A stretch of DNA of 64,000 nucleotides from Elusimicrobiota bacterium. Its GTDB lineage: Bacteria > Elusimicrobiota > Elusimicrobia > Elusimicrobiales > UBA9959. A program made the translations under genes and the position numbers. The notes beneath the pieces were generated by a model, which ran no database searches, had not been told where the DNA came from, and saw only the letters and a program-made list of their open reading frames with translations. Shown piece by piece: positions 25,125 through 34,564 of this stretch (position 1 is its first letter; every line of letters starts with the position of its first letter). The stretch is taken from contig DMXM01000039.1 of assembly GCA_003482905.1 (NCBI GenBank), positions 8,272 through 72,271 of the forward strand, written 5' to 3'.

Positions 25125-28100
25125 ATGGAGCAGGAACCTAAACTAGACCCGTCCACGATAACGGACGTGGAAACAGCCAAGCTGGCGCTGCGCTGGGCGG
25201 TGGAGAAGATTCACGGCCTGCAGGAAGAGGTCGGCCGCCTGCGCGACGACAACCGCAACAAGGCCAGCATAAACCGCTCCCTCACCGAACAGGTGGACCA
25301 GAAGACGGAAGTCCTCAAAAAATGGCAGGGCACCATCAAGACCTGGGAAGAGAACTGGAAAACCCAGACCGCCATGGAGGCGGACCTGAAGGCCAAGGTC
25401 CGCGAGCAGATCCTCAATGAGGAGACCGCCAACTGGCGGGCGGCCCGCGCCCAGCTGGAAAAAGAGGTCCTCGCCCTCAAGGGAGAGCTGGCGTCGCGCG
25501 AGGCCGAGATAGGCCGCGTAAAGCTGGCCCTGATAGACGAAGTTAAAAAAGCCTCCGAAGTAAAGGACGCCGAACTCAACGCCATTCTGACCAAACACCA
25601 GGACAACCTGGCCGGCCGGGAAACCGCCCTGCACGAGAAATACGAGCGCCTGGAGCGCGAGCTGCTGGAAACCTCGCGCCTGCGCGCCGAGCAGGAGGAG
25701 CTGGCGCTGCGCGACCGCTACGAAACCAGGGCGGCCGAACTCGCCAGGCTGCACGAACAGAAAGAGGCCCAGCTGGAGAAATTCCGCAAACTGCTGGAAG
25801 ACGAATATTCCAAAAAACTGGAAGCCGCGAAAGCGGACGCCGCCAAAGAACTGGACGCCCGCAGGATAGAATTGCAGGAAGCCGCCGCCCGCGCCGAAGC
25901 CGCGGCCGAGGACGCCGCCGCCGCCCGCCTGGCCTGGCGCGAGAACGCCTTCAAGAAAATGCAGGAGGACCTGGAGCATGATTTTGCGCGGCGCCTGGCG
26001 CGCGCCGACGAGGACAAGCGCGGAGAGATAGCGGCCCACAAGGCGGCCTCCGAAAAAGAGCTGGACGCCCTGCGGGGGCGCATGCAGACTTACGTGGAAA
26101 AACGGGAGCAGGAGTACGTGAACCTGCGCCTGGAAATGGAAGGCCAGCTGGTGGAGCTGGTAAAAAAGCGCGAGGAGGAGACCCGGGCTCGTTACGACCA
26201 GGCCCTTGAAGAGGCGCGCTCCCGGTGGGAGCGGGCCGCGGCCGAAAGCCGGGCCAAGGCGGACGCTCACGCCCTTGAGACCGCCGCCCGCCTGGAGGCC
26301 GAGTTTAAAAAACGCGGCGAGGAACTCTCCGCGGCCGGTGAAGCCGAGCTTAAGACCCTGCGCTTAAAGCTAGAAAGCGAAATGAGCGCGCGCGAAGAAG
26401 CCCTGCGCGCCGCCCTCCTGGGCGAACAGAACGCCTGGACCGCCCGGCAGCAGGTTGCGGCAGAGGAGTCCAGGAAAGCGCTGGAGGCCAGCCACGCAGA
26501 AAGGCTGGAAAGCCTGCGGGCCGGCCTGGAAGAGGCCTACCTGATGAAAGAAAAGGCCCTGGAAACCCGCGTGGCCACCGTCGGACGCAGACTGAAGGCC
26601 GAGTGGCTGGAGCGCGAAGACGAGTGGCTCCTTGAAAAGGAAGCGGCGCTGCACGGGGAAAAGGAAAAACTTAAAGCGGAATTTGACGGCTACCGCGCCC
26701 TCCTCCATAAGAAGCTTTCCCATTTCGAGGACGAGATAAAGCTGAAGTACGCCCAAAAGGAATCCGAGGTGGAAGCCGCGGCGAAGGCCGCCCTGGCCGA
26801 CAAGACCGCCGAATTAAAAAAAGAACTGGAAGCCGAAAAGGCGCGCCTGCGCGAAGCCGCGGCGGCCGGGCAGCGGGAACTCGAAGAAAAAGCGGCCGCG
26901 CTCAGAACGGAAGCCGAGGCGGACGGCAAGACCCTGGAAACCAGATTCCTAAAACGCGAGGAAGAACTTAAGGAAAGGCAGCGCGAGAGGCTCGCCGAGG
27001 CGGAAAAGAATTTTAACGACCGGATCGCAGCGCAGCGCGCCGACCTCGCCGCGGAACACTCCGAGCGGCTCACCGGCGCCGAGCGGGAGCGGCTCCGGAC
27101 GGTGGAAGAGATGGCCGCCCTGGAGGCGGCGCACACCGAAAAGGTCCGCGGGCTGGAACTGGCCGCGGAGGAGCGCGCCCGCGGAGAGCGGGCCAGGGCC
27201 GAGAACGTCATCCGCGAGGCCGAACTGCGCCTGCAGGAACGCGAAGCCGACCTGGACCGGCACCGCAACACCCTTGAGCAGCACCACGGCGAACTGAAAC
27301 TGAAGCTCCAGCGCGAGACACAGGCCAAGGAACATGAGCTTTTCGGCAAGCTGTCGGCCGCCAAAGAGGAGATGTATAAAGCCCTCAACTCGCACCGCGA
27401 GGTGCTCGACCGGGAGTACGAGGAGCGCCTGGCGGGCCTGAGGGAAAAGGAACTTCAGCTGCAGCAGCGCTTCGACGAGAAATTCAAGGCCGCTGAAACC
27501 GCGCTGAAGCAGCGCCTCCAGGACGAAATGGAGAAACTGGAACTGGAATTGGAAAGCCGCAAGGCCGCTTTTGAGACCAAAATAAAGGCCAGGGAGCAGG
27601 CGCTGGCCTCCTCCGTCTCGGACCGGCAGGCCAGGCTGGAAGCGGAATTCATGGCCCGGGAAAAAGCCGCCATGGCCGCGACCGACAGGTCCCTGGAGAA
27701 GCGCCGCCAGGAACTGGAGGCCGCCCTGGGGCGCAGGGAAAAGGAACTGGACCGCAAACATGAGGAGCTCTCCGGAAAGCTTCACGCGCAGCTCCAGGCC
27801 GACAGGGCCGCGTGGGAATCCAAAAAACTGGACCTGCTGAATTCCGAGCGCCAGGCGCTCAGGGCCGATTTTGAGAAAAAAGAGGCCGTGTTGAACCAGA
27901 AGTTCGACGAGGAGCTGGCCAAGCACCGCGCGGATAGGGTGCGCCGCGAAGAGGAGTTCTCGGCCAGGAAGGACGAGCTGGAAAAGAATTACTACGCCGA
28001 GCTCGAGCGCAGCCGGAGCGCGCTGGACAGGCTCAGGGCGGAACTGGAGGCCGGCCTGGCGGCCAAATTCCGGGAGCTGGAAGAGGAAAAGAACCGGCTG

Positions 28101-28136
28101 GCGGCCAAACTGGCGGGGAAAGAGGACGGGAACTGA
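25125..28136 (+). CDS. Giant coiled-coil protein 1 (1003 aa), possible cytoskeletal/scaffold protein
   Basis: The sequence is almost wholly alpha-helical: long runs of Glu, Lys, Arg, Ala and Leu in heptad-like patterns, with no signal peptide or membrane span. The first ~100 residues are less repetitive ('STITDVETAKLALRWAVEKIHGLQEEVGRLRDDNRNKASINRSLTEQVDQKTEVLKKW' region) and may be a head domain. The rest is a near-continuous rod of ~900 residues, which could span over 100 nm if straight. GGAGG supports the start. The next gene begins one base after its stop and has the same character, so the two are probably co-translated and may pair. A structural, filament-forming or cell-shape role is plausible but not shown. 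SMC-like ATPase motifs are absent. Confidence 0.8.
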   Translation: MEQEPKLDPSTITDVETAKLALRWAVEKIHGLQEEVGRLRDDNRNKASINRSLTEQVDQKTEVLKKWQGTIKTWEENWKTQTAMEADLKAKVREQILNEETANWRAARAQLEKEVLALKGELASREAEIGRVKLALIDEVKKASEVKDAELNAILTKHQDNLAGRETALHEKYERLERELLETSRLRAEQEELALRDRYETRAAELARLHEQKEAQLEKFRKLLEDEYSKKLEAAKADAAKELDARRIELQEAAARAEAAAEDAAAARLAWRENAFKKMQEDLEHDFARRLARADEDKRGEIAAHKAASEKELDALRGRMQTYVEKREQEYVNLRLEMEGQLVELVKKREEETRARYDQALEEARSRWERAAAESRAKADAHALETAARLEAEFKKRGEELSAAGEAELKTLRLKLESEMSAREEALRAALLGEQNAWTARQQVAAEESRKALEASHAERLESLRAGLEEAYLMKEKALETRVATVGRRLKAEWLEREDEWLLEKEAALHGEKEKLKAEFDGYRALLHKKLSHFEDEIKLKYAQKESEVEAAAKAALADKTAELKKELEAEKARLREAAAAGQRELEEKAAALRTEAEADGKTLETRFLKREEELKERQRERLAEAEKNFNDRIAAQRADLAAEHSERLTGAERERLRTVEEMAALEAAHTEKVRGLELAAEERARGERARAENVIREAELRLQEREADLDRHRNTLEQHHGELKLKLQRETQAKEHELFGKLSAAKEEMYKALNSHREVLDREYEERLAGLREKELQLQQRFDEKFKAAETALKQRLQDEMEKLELELESRKAAFETKIKAREQALASSVSDRQARLEAEFMAREKAAMAATDRSLEKRRQELEAALGRREKELDRKHEELSGKLHAQLQADRAAWESKKLDLLNSERQALRADFEKKEAVLNQKFDEELAKHRADRVRREEEFSARKDELEKNYYAELERSRSALDRLRAELEAGLAAKFRELEEEKNRLAAKLAGKEDGN

Positions 28137-28137
28137 T

Positions 28138-31038
28138 ATGAACGGCGCGGGACGCGACTTCGAGGACCTCCTTAAAGAGACCGAACTGGATTCGGCCAAG
28201 ATGATCCTGCGCCTCACCTCGGAACTCCGGGAAAAGGAACTGGAGGTGGCCTCCACGCGGTCCCGCGCCTTCGACGAGGTGCAGCGCAACAATAAGGCCA
28301 GGGAAGAGGAATACGAGGCGCTGATGCGCGCCCAGGAAGACCGCATAGCCAAGCGCGAGCAAAGCCTGGCCCGCCTGCTGGTGGAAAAGGAATCCGCGCT
28401 CTGGCAGAAGTACCAGGCCATGCTGGACGAAGCGGTCGGCCGCCAGCGCGAAGATTTTGAGGCGCAGCGCGCCCTGCTCAAGGCCGGCATAGAAAAGAAG
28501 GAAACCGAGCTGGCGGCGCAAAAAAAGAACCTCCGCCTGGAGATGGAAGCGCTGTTCCACAAATGGGAAGAAGAGCGCGAAGCCGATTTTAAGATAGAGC
28601 GCGAGACTTTTATAGAGGAACTCAAACTGGGGCGGGCGACGGCCCAGAAGGAGGCCCTGGAACGGGCCCGCCAGATGGAAGAACTCTGGCGCCAGAAACT
28701 CAGCCAGCAGGAGACCGAATACGAGAGCAGGGAAGCCATGGCCGCGGAGGAAGTACGCAGCCAGATGCGCCGCGAACGCGTGGAGGAACTGAAAACCCTC
28801 AACGACCGCCTGAACGCGGAATTCTCCAAGCGCGAGCAGGAACTTTACGCTCATTACGCGTCCTGGCTGGAAGAGAACAAAAAACTGCTGGAAGACAAAT
28901 TTTCAAGGCGGCTGGAAGCGTCGCAGGCCGAGTACAGGGAACGCACCGCCGCCCTGGAAGAGGCCCTCGCCAAGACCCGCGAAGAGCTGGCGAACCGCGG
29001 GAAGGATTGGGAAGAAAAATATTCCGGGCTGAAAGCATCTTATTCCGAAAAAGAAGCGGCCCTTGAAAAGGCCGCGCGCGAATTGCAGGCGCGGCACCTG
29101 GAGCGCGAGAGAGAGCTTGCCGAAAAGCAGGAAACGCTGGCCGGCGAACTGCGCGAGGAGGCGGCCCGCAGGAAAGACGCCCTGGCGCGCAAAGAGAAGG
29201 ACCTGGAACGGAATTTCGAGTCCAACCTGGCGGACTTCACCGCGGAAGCCGAACGGCGCCTGCGCGCCGTCGAGGAAAGGGAGACCAAAACGGCCGCCGA
29301 GCGCCAGGAACTGGCCGCCCTGCGCGCCCAGATAGGCGCCCTGCTGACGCAGAAGCAGACCGAACTGGAAAAAACTTTCGAGGAGCGCAATTCGCTGCTG
29401 CGCCAGTCCCTTGTGGAGTCCTTCAAGATAAAAGAAATAAGCCTGGACAAGAAATACGAGGACCTGAAACACCAGCAGGCGGAACTGGCGTCCCAGAAAG
29501 ACGCAGCCATGTCCCGCGCCAAAGCCCTCATGGATGAGAACAAGCGCCTCAAGGACGCGCTGGTTTCGCGCGATTCCAAGACGCACGGCGTCATAGAGGC
29601 CGAGCGGGCGCGCCTGGAGGAAGAACGGGCGCGCCTGGAAGCCGAACTGCAGGCCAAAGAGGAACGGCTTAAAGCCGCGGCCCACGAACAGGAGCGGGCG
29701 CTGAAAGCCGCTTACGCGCAGCGCGCACAGGCCGATAGCGGCCGCCTGGCCGCCCAACTGGCGATAAAGGAAGCGGCCGTAGAAAAGGAACGCGAGGCCT
29801 TGAACAGGCGGGCGGCCGAACTGGAAGCCGGCTTCCTTGAGACCCTGCGCGCCAGGGAAGCGGAAGTGACCGAAAATTTCAAACGCAACACCGAGACGCT
29901 GAAGGCCCAGGCCGCGGCGGCGCGCCGCGGCTGGGAAGAGGAGCGCGCCGCCCGCGCGGCGCAGGCCGAGGCCATGGCGGCCGGGGCGCGCGCCGAAGAA
30001 CAGGAAAAAGCCGCGCGCAGGGAAACCGACCTTAAGGCCTTTTACGAGAACAGGGAACGGGAGCTCCTCGCCGCCGCGCGGGATTCGGCGGCGGGCGAGG
30101 CAAAGCGCCTGGAAGACGCTTTGCGCCTGAAAGAAAGGACGCTGGCGGCCCGCGTGAAGGCCCTGGAGGACAGCCTGGCCAAAGCCCTCGCCGACAATTC
30201 CGGCGCCTCCGGCGCCCTGTCCGCCGCCCGCGGCGAGCTGGAACTGCTCACCGCCAGGCTGGACGACAGCGAGCGCGAAAGACAGAAGCTGATACAGGAG
30301 AACCTGACCAAATCCCGCGACCTGCGCCAGACGCTGGAGAAAGAATTCCTGGACAAGCTCAGGGAGATAGAGCAGAATTACCTGGGCCAGATAACCGCGC
30401 TTTCAAAACGCTCGGACGAGACGAGGAAGGCCGACCGGGACGAATATTTCCGCAAACTGCAGTTCGTAAAGGACGATTTTGAGGCGCGGCTGGCCTCCCA
30501 GGCCAAAGATATGGAAGCCTCCTACCTGGAACGCGAACGCAAAATTACGGCGGCCCAGAACGAAGCCTACAAGGTGAAGGAAAGGGCGCTGGTGGCCAGG
30601 CAGGCCCAGCTGGAAAGCAGCTACCAGGCCATGCTCTCGGAAAAATCCGAGCGCGTGGACGTGGACCGCTCTCTCGCGGACGACGTCACCCGCCTAAAAA
30701 CCGAGCTGGAGCACAACAACAGCCAGCTCAGGGACACCATAGCCTCTTACAACACCCGGCTGGAGGAATTGGAGACGAAGCTCCGCGGCGAATTCGAGGC
30801 CCGCAAAAAGGAACTCGAGGACGGACAGCGCATACGCGCGCTTCAGCTGGAGGCCGAGCGCAACAAACTAAAAACCGTGCTGGACCAGGAGCAGCAGCTG
30901 GTCGGCGACCTGCAGAAGCGGGAAGCCGCGCTGCAGGAAAACTACGCGGCCCGCGAAGCGGACCTGGCCCGCCGCTTTAAAGAAGCCCGCGAGCGCCTGG
31001 AGAAAGACTACCAGAACAAGCTAAAAGGCCCCGGCTAA
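28138..31038 (+). CDS. Giant coiled-coil protein 2 (966 aa), partner of the preceding protein
   Basis: This is a second long coiled coil, separated from the first by one base and with no independent promoter visible. Its short N-terminal segment 'DFEDLLKETELDSAKMILRLTSELREKELEVASTRSRAFDEVQ' echoes the head of its neighbour ('TDVETAKLALRWAVEKIHGLQEEV'). Repeated phrases such as 'EERARLEAELQAKEERL' and 'KYEDLKHQQAELASQKDAAM' continue to the end. It has no ATPase, signal or membrane motif. Tandem genes of equal size suggest either duplication or a heteromeric rod. Function is unknown. Confidence 0.8.
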   Translation: MNGAGRDFEDLLKETELDSAKMILRLTSELREKELEVASTRSRAFDEVQRNNKAREEEYEALMRAQEDRIAKREQSLARLLVEKESALWQKYQAMLDEAVGRQREDFEAQRALLKAGIEKKETELAAQKKNLRLEMEALFHKWEEEREADFKIERETFIEELKLGRATAQKEALERARQMEELWRQKLSQQETEYESREAMAAEEVRSQMRRERVEELKTLNDRLNAEFSKREQELYAHYASWLEENKKLLEDKFSRRLEASQAEYRERTAALEEALAKTREELANRGKDWEEKYSGLKASYSEKEAALEKAARELQARHLERERELAEKQETLAGELREEAARRKDALARKEKDLERNFESNLADFTAEAERRLRAVEERETKTAAERQELAALRAQIGALLTQKQTELEKTFEERNSLLRQSLVESFKIKEISLDKKYEDLKHQQAELASQKDAAMSRAKALMDENKRLKDALVSRDSKTHGVIEAERARLEEERARLEAELQAKEERLKAAAHEQERALKAAYAQRAQADSGRLAAQLAIKEAAVEKEREALNRRAAELEAGFLETLRAREAEVTENFKRNTETLKAQAAAARRGWEEERAARAAQAEAMAAGARAEEQEKAARRETDLKAFYENRERELLAAARDSAAGEAKRLEDALRLKERTLAARVKALEDSLAKALADNSGASGALSAARGELELLTARLDDSERERQKLIQENLTKSRDLRQTLEKEFLDKLREIEQNYLGQITALSKRSDETRKADRDEYFRKLQFVKDDFEARLASQAKDMEASYLERERKITAAQNEAYKVKERALVARQAQLESSYQAMLSEKSERVDVDRSLADDVTRLKTELEHNNSQLRDTIASYNTRLEELETKLRGEFEARKKELEDGQRIRALQLEAERNKLKTVLDQEQQLVGDLQKREAALQENYAAREADLARRFKEARERLEKDYQNKLKGPG

Positions 31039-31132
31039 AGGCGAAGACGCCCCTCTCCCGCGGAAGCGCCGCCCGGGCCCCTAAAAATCCGCCAGCCCGC
31101 CCCGCGGAGAACCTCCGTCGTAATCATTTTAT

Positions 31133-31236
31133 TTGCAAAAGAATTTGTATATAATTTTAACGTTATATACGGCGCGGCGGTTTTGCCCTGCGGGCAAAAA
31201 GCGCGATCTTTGCTTTCACAAAGGCGGTGGACATAA
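31133..31236 (+). promoter_or_regulatory. Promoter and leader hairpin of homospermidine synthase
   Basis: TATAAT at 31150-31155 is the likely -10. The ~75-base leader contains TTTTGCCC-TGC-GGGCAAAA (31181-31199), a perfect 8-bp hairpin flanked by GCGC on both sides, and then GGTGG before the ATG at 31237. The hairpin could be an attenuator or a polyamine-responsive element; nothing here proves that. Confidence 0.4.
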
Positions 31237-32694
31237 ATGAAGGAATTCAATAAGAAAATACTTTTTGTGGGATACGGCTCCGTGGCGCAGTGCGCCCTGC
31301 CTATGCTGTTCAAGCTGCTGAAGGTGCCGGCCGGGAATATCACCGTGATGGATTTCGAGGACAAGCGGGCCGCCCTTAAGCCCATGCTGGCCAAAGGCGT
31401 GAAATTCGTGCGCGCCAAGATAGAGAAAAAGAACATGGGCGCCCTCCTCGGCAAATACCTTTCCGCCGGGGACCTGCTGATAGATCTGGCGTGGAACATA
31501 GACGCCTGCGAGATCCTGCAGTGGTGCCACGACCGCGGCGTGCTGTATATCAACACTTCCACCGAGCTCTGGGACCCTTATACTAACGCCGTCGACAAGC
31601 ACCCCACGGAGCGCACCCTTTACGTCAGGCACATGGCCATGCGCAAGATGATAGCCAAATGGAAGACCCCCGGCCCGACGGCGGTCATAGAGCACGGCGC
31701 CAACCCCGGCCTGATCTCCCACTTCGCCAAGAAAGGCATTCTCGACATCTCCGAGAGCCTGCTCTCCGACGGGAAAGCTAAAGGCGCCAGGGCCGAGAAA
31801 CTCCGCCAGCTGGTGAAGGACCAGACCTTCAACGAACTAGCCAGGGAGATCGGCGTGAAAGTGATCCACGTCAGCGAGCGCGACACGCAGATCTCCGACA
31901 AGCCCAAGCTGGTCAACGAATTCGTCAATACCTGGAGCGTGGAAGGCTTCCGCGAGGAAGGCGTGGCGCCGGCCGAACTGGGCTGGGGCACGCACGAGAA
32001 GACCCTCCCCCCGATGGCCTGCCAGCACAAGAGCGGCCCCAAGAACCAGATCTGCCTGGCCCGCATGGGCATGAACACCTGGATCTCCACCTGGGTGCCG
32101 GATTACTGCATCCACGGCATGCTGGTCCGCCACGGCGAGGCTTTCACCCTGTCCGACAAGCTGACAGTCTGGAAGAACGGCAAAGCCGTGTACCGGCCCA
32201 CCGTGCATTACGCCTACTGCCCCTCCGACGCGGCCATCGCTTCCCTGAACGAGCTGCGCGGCTACGACTACGCGCTGCAGCCCAAGGTGCGCATAATGGG
32301 CGACGAGATCATCCAGGGCTACGACACCCTGGGCGCCCTGCTGATGGGCCACGACTACAACGCCTGGTGGACTGGCACCATCCTGGGCATAGACGAATCC
32401 CGCGAGCTGATCCCCCACCAGAACGCCACCACCATACAGGTGGCCATAGGCGTGCTCTCCGCCGCCATGTGGATGATGGATAACCCCGCGCAGGGCTTCA
32501 AAGTGCCCGACGAGCTGCCCCACGAGTACGTGCTCAAGATAGCCAAGCCCTGGCTGGGCAAGCTGCACTCGGCCAAATCCGACTGGACGCCGCTCAAGCA
32601 CTACACCAACGCCTTCAAGGGCTATAACAACCCGTACATCGACAAGAAAGACCCGTGGCAGTTCAAGAACTTCCTGATCACGGACAGCGATTAA
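31237..32694 (+). CDS. hss: Homospermidine synthase
   Basis: This 485-residue NAD-dependent enzyme of the saccharopine-dehydrogenase superfamily condenses two putrescines (or putrescine and spermidine) to sym-homospermidine. The N-terminal Rossmann motif is 'ILFVGYGSVAQCALPML'. Further hallmarks are 'INTSTELWDPY', 'VIEHGANPGLISHFAKKGI', 'GWGTHEKTLPPMA' and 'GYDTLGALLMGHDYNAWWTG'. Length matches characterised bacterial HSS (~475-485 aa). It opens a polyamine block; the next gene, an ornithine-type decarboxylase, starts 47 bases downstream and would supply its putrescine. Confidence 0.93.
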   Translation: MKEFNKKILFVGYGSVAQCALPMLFKLLKVPAGNITVMDFEDKRAALKPMLAKGVKFVRAKIEKKNMGALLGKYLSAGDLLIDLAWNIDACEILQWCHDRGVLYINTSTELWDPYTNAVDKHPTERTLYVRHMAMRKMIAKWKTPGPTAVIEHGANPGLISHFAKKGILDISESLLSDGKAKGARAEKLRQLVKDQTFNELAREIGVKVIHVSERDTQISDKPKLVNEFVNTWSVEGFREEGVAPAELGWGTHEKTLPPMACQHKSGPKNQICLARMGMNTWISTWVPDYCIHGMLVRHGEAFTLSDKLTVWKNGKAVYRPTVHYAYCPSDAAIASLNELRGYDYALQPKVRIMGDEIIQGYDTLGALLMGHDYNAWWTGTILGIDESRELIPHQNATTIQVAIGVLSAAMWMMDNPAQGFKVPDELPHEYVLKIAKPWLGKLHSAKSDWTPLKHYTNAFKGYNNPYIDKKDPWQFKNFLITDSD

Positions 32695-32741
32695 GATTCG
32701 GTTGAAATTAAACTCGGAACGGAGGAACACAAGCCAGAGAT

Positions 32742-33890
32742 ATGATAACAAAAAAACAGATGCAGGACCTCGCCAAGAAGCACGGGACGCCCCTTTTCAT
32801 CGTGGACCACGATGAGATCCGCAAGAACTACGCGCAGTTCAAGAAATACCTGCCGCGCGTACAGGCCTACTACGCGGTAAAGGCCGAACCGATGCCGGAG
32901 ATAGTGAAGACTCTCTATAAGGCGGGCGCCAGCTTCGACGTGGCCTCCATGCCCGAGTTCATGATCGTCCACGAGTACATAAAGAATATGCCGGACAAGA
33001 AGCGGCTGGCCTGGATCTGGGACAAGATTATCTACGCCAACCCTATAAAACCAAACGAGACGCTGAAGGAGCTGGACCAGTACCGGCCGCTGGTCACGTT
33101 CGACAACCTGGAAGAGATCCACAAGGTAAAGAAGTACGCCCCCCACGCAGGCATGGTGCTGCGCATCAGGGTGCCCAATACCGGCGCCGTGGTGGAGCTC
33201 TCCTCCAAGTTCGGCGCGTCCCCCGGCGAAGCCGTGGACCTTATCCTCGAGGCCGTGAAGCAGGGCCTCGGCGTGGAAGGCCTGAGTTTCCACGTGGGCA
33301 GCCAGACCACCAACTTCGAGAACTACGTGCAGGCCATCAACCTGGCCGCGGACATCTTCAAGGAAGCCAAAGAGCGCGGCTACGACAAGATGAACCTGCT
33401 GGACATCGGCGGTGGCTTCCCGGCCCCGTACGACTCCTCCGTCAAGCCCTTCCAGCAGCTGGCGAAGACCATCAACGCCGAGCTGGAGCGCCTGTTCCCG
33501 GACCCGAAGATAGAGATCCTGGCCGAGCCCGGCCGCTTCATGATAGCGACCGCCGGCACCTCAGTGGTGCGGATCAACGGCAAGACGGTGCGCGACGGCA
33601 AGACCTGCTATTACGTCAACGACGGCGCCTACCACACCTATTCCGGCATCATCTTCGACCACCAGCACTGCAACATGTTCTCGTTCCGCAAAGGCAAGAA
33701 GGCGGAGAACTGCGCCGTATTCGGCCCCACCTGCGACGCGCTGGACGTGATCTCCACCGCGATGAGCCTGCCGACTGATCTGAAGCTGGGTGAGCTGATG
33801 TACAGCACCAACATGGGCGCGTACAGCCACGCGTCCTCCACCTGGTTCAACGGCTTCCCGCCGGCCAAAGTGGTGCATATCAACCAATAA
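32742..33890 (+). CDS. Fold III PLP decarboxylase, ornithine decarboxylase-like
   Basis: This 382-residue alanine-racemase-fold enzyme has the PLP lysine Lys47 in 'AYYAVKAEP', the phosphate-binding glycines 'LLDIGGGFPAPYD', 'LAEPGRFMI', and the catalytic cysteine Cys331 in 'VFGPTCDALDVI' contributed across the dimer. This set is that of eukaryote-like ornithine (or ornithine/lysine) decarboxylases, which give putrescine or cadaverine. The adjacent homospermidine synthase makes ornithine the likeliest substrate. The length is short enough to exclude biosynthetic arginine decarboxylase SpeA (~630 aa). A stem-loop terminator follows. Confidence 0.88.
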   Translation: MITKKQMQDLAKKHGTPLFIVDHDEIRKNYAQFKKYLPRVQAYYAVKAEPMPEIVKTLYKAGASFDVASMPEFMIVHEYIKNMPDKKRLAWIWDKIIYANPIKPNETLKELDQYRPLVTFDNLEEIHKVKKYAPHAGMVLRIRVPNTGAVVELSSKFGASPGEAVDLILEAVKQGLGVEGLSFHVGSQTTNFENYVQAINLAADIFKEAKERGYDKMNLLDIGGGFPAPYDSSVKPFQQLAKTINAELERLFPDPKIEILAEPGRFMIATAGTSVVRINGKTVRDGKTCYYVNDGAYHTYSGIIFDHQHCNMFSFRKGKKAENCAVFGPTCDALDVISTAMSLPTDLKLGELMYSTNMGAYSHASSTWFNGFPPAKVVHINQ

Positions 33891-33905
33891 CCGGCCAAGA
33901 CAAGA

Positions 33906-33937
33906 AAAGGCCGCCGGCGAAAGCCCGCGGCCTTTTT
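33906..33937 (+). terminator. Intrinsic terminator of the hss-decarboxylase operon
   Basis: A stem of AAAGGCCGC / GCGGCCTTT around a 12-base GC-rich loop is followed directly by a T run. Confidence 0.8.
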
Positions 33938-33962
33938 TTATAAGCCGGCTCCCAGAATTTAT

Positions 33963-33977
33963 TATAATAATCGCATG
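33963..33977 (+). promoter_or_regulatory. Leaderless-type start of the arginine decarboxylase gene
   Basis: TATAAT (33963-33968), six bases, then ATG 33975. No Shine-Dalgarno. It lies just after the terminator, so this starts a separate transcript. Confidence 0.55.
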
Positions 33978-34526
33978 TCACTACACCTCGTTCCTAAAGA
34001 AGTATTCCTGACCAAAGGCCTCGGCCGCCACAAAGAGAAACTGGCGAGCTTCGAGGAGGCTCTGCGGGACGCGAAGATAGCCAAATACAATCTTGTCCAC
34101 GTCTCCAGCATTTTCCCGCCCTACTGCAAGGTGATCCCCAGGCAGAAAGGCATAGAAAAACTGAACGACGGCCAGATCCTGCACTGCGTGCTGAGCCGCA
34201 ACGCCATCAACGAGAACCACAGGCTGATAGCCTCCTCGGTGGGCCTCGCCACCCCAAAGGACCGCTCCCACTACGGCTATATCTCGGAGCACCACACTTT
34301 CGGCGAAACGGACGAGAAGACCGGCGACTACGCCGAAGACCTGGCCGCGCTGATGTTATCGACCATCCAGGGCGTGGAATTCGGCGGCGAAACCACCTGG
34401 GACCAGAAGGAAGAGATCTGGAAGCTCAGCGGCAAGATAGTACGGGCCGCCAACATCACCCAGTCCGCCATAGGCATGGAAGGCATCTGGACCACTACCG
34501 TGGCGGCGGCGGTATTCCTGTTCTGA
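33975..34526 (+). CDS. pdaD: Pyruvoyl-dependent arginine decarboxylase
   Basis: This 183-residue proenzyme self-cleaves between two serines to make the pyruvoyl cofactor. The cleavage site is 'LVHVSSIFPPYCKV' (Ser44-Ser45), exactly as in archaeal and chlamydial PvlArgDC. 'EHHTFGETDEKTGDYAEDLAALML' and the C-terminal 'TTTVAAAVFLF' complete the fold. It converts arginine to agmatine, and the next gene, agmatinase, turns this into putrescine and urea. With the ornithine-type decarboxylase upstream, the locus encodes two routes to putrescine. Confidence 0.94.
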   Translation: MSLHLVPKEVFLTKGLGRHKEKLASFEEALRDAKIAKYNLVHVSSIFPPYCKVIPRQKGIEKLNDGQILHCVLSRNAINENHRLIASSVGLATPKDRSHYGYISEHHTFGETDEKTGDYAEDLAALMLSTIQGVEFGGETTWDQKEEIWKLSGKIVRAANITQSAIGMEGIWTTTVAAAVFLF

Positions 34527-34564
34527 TCGGGCCGGATCTTTTACACAGCTTTGATAAGGGACCT

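Noticed and set aside
26949..28829. 626-codon minus-strand frame across both coiled-coil genes
   Set aside because: Composition (Ser/Arg/Phe/Leu) is the reverse complement of Glu/Lys/Ala/Leu codons; no start signals.
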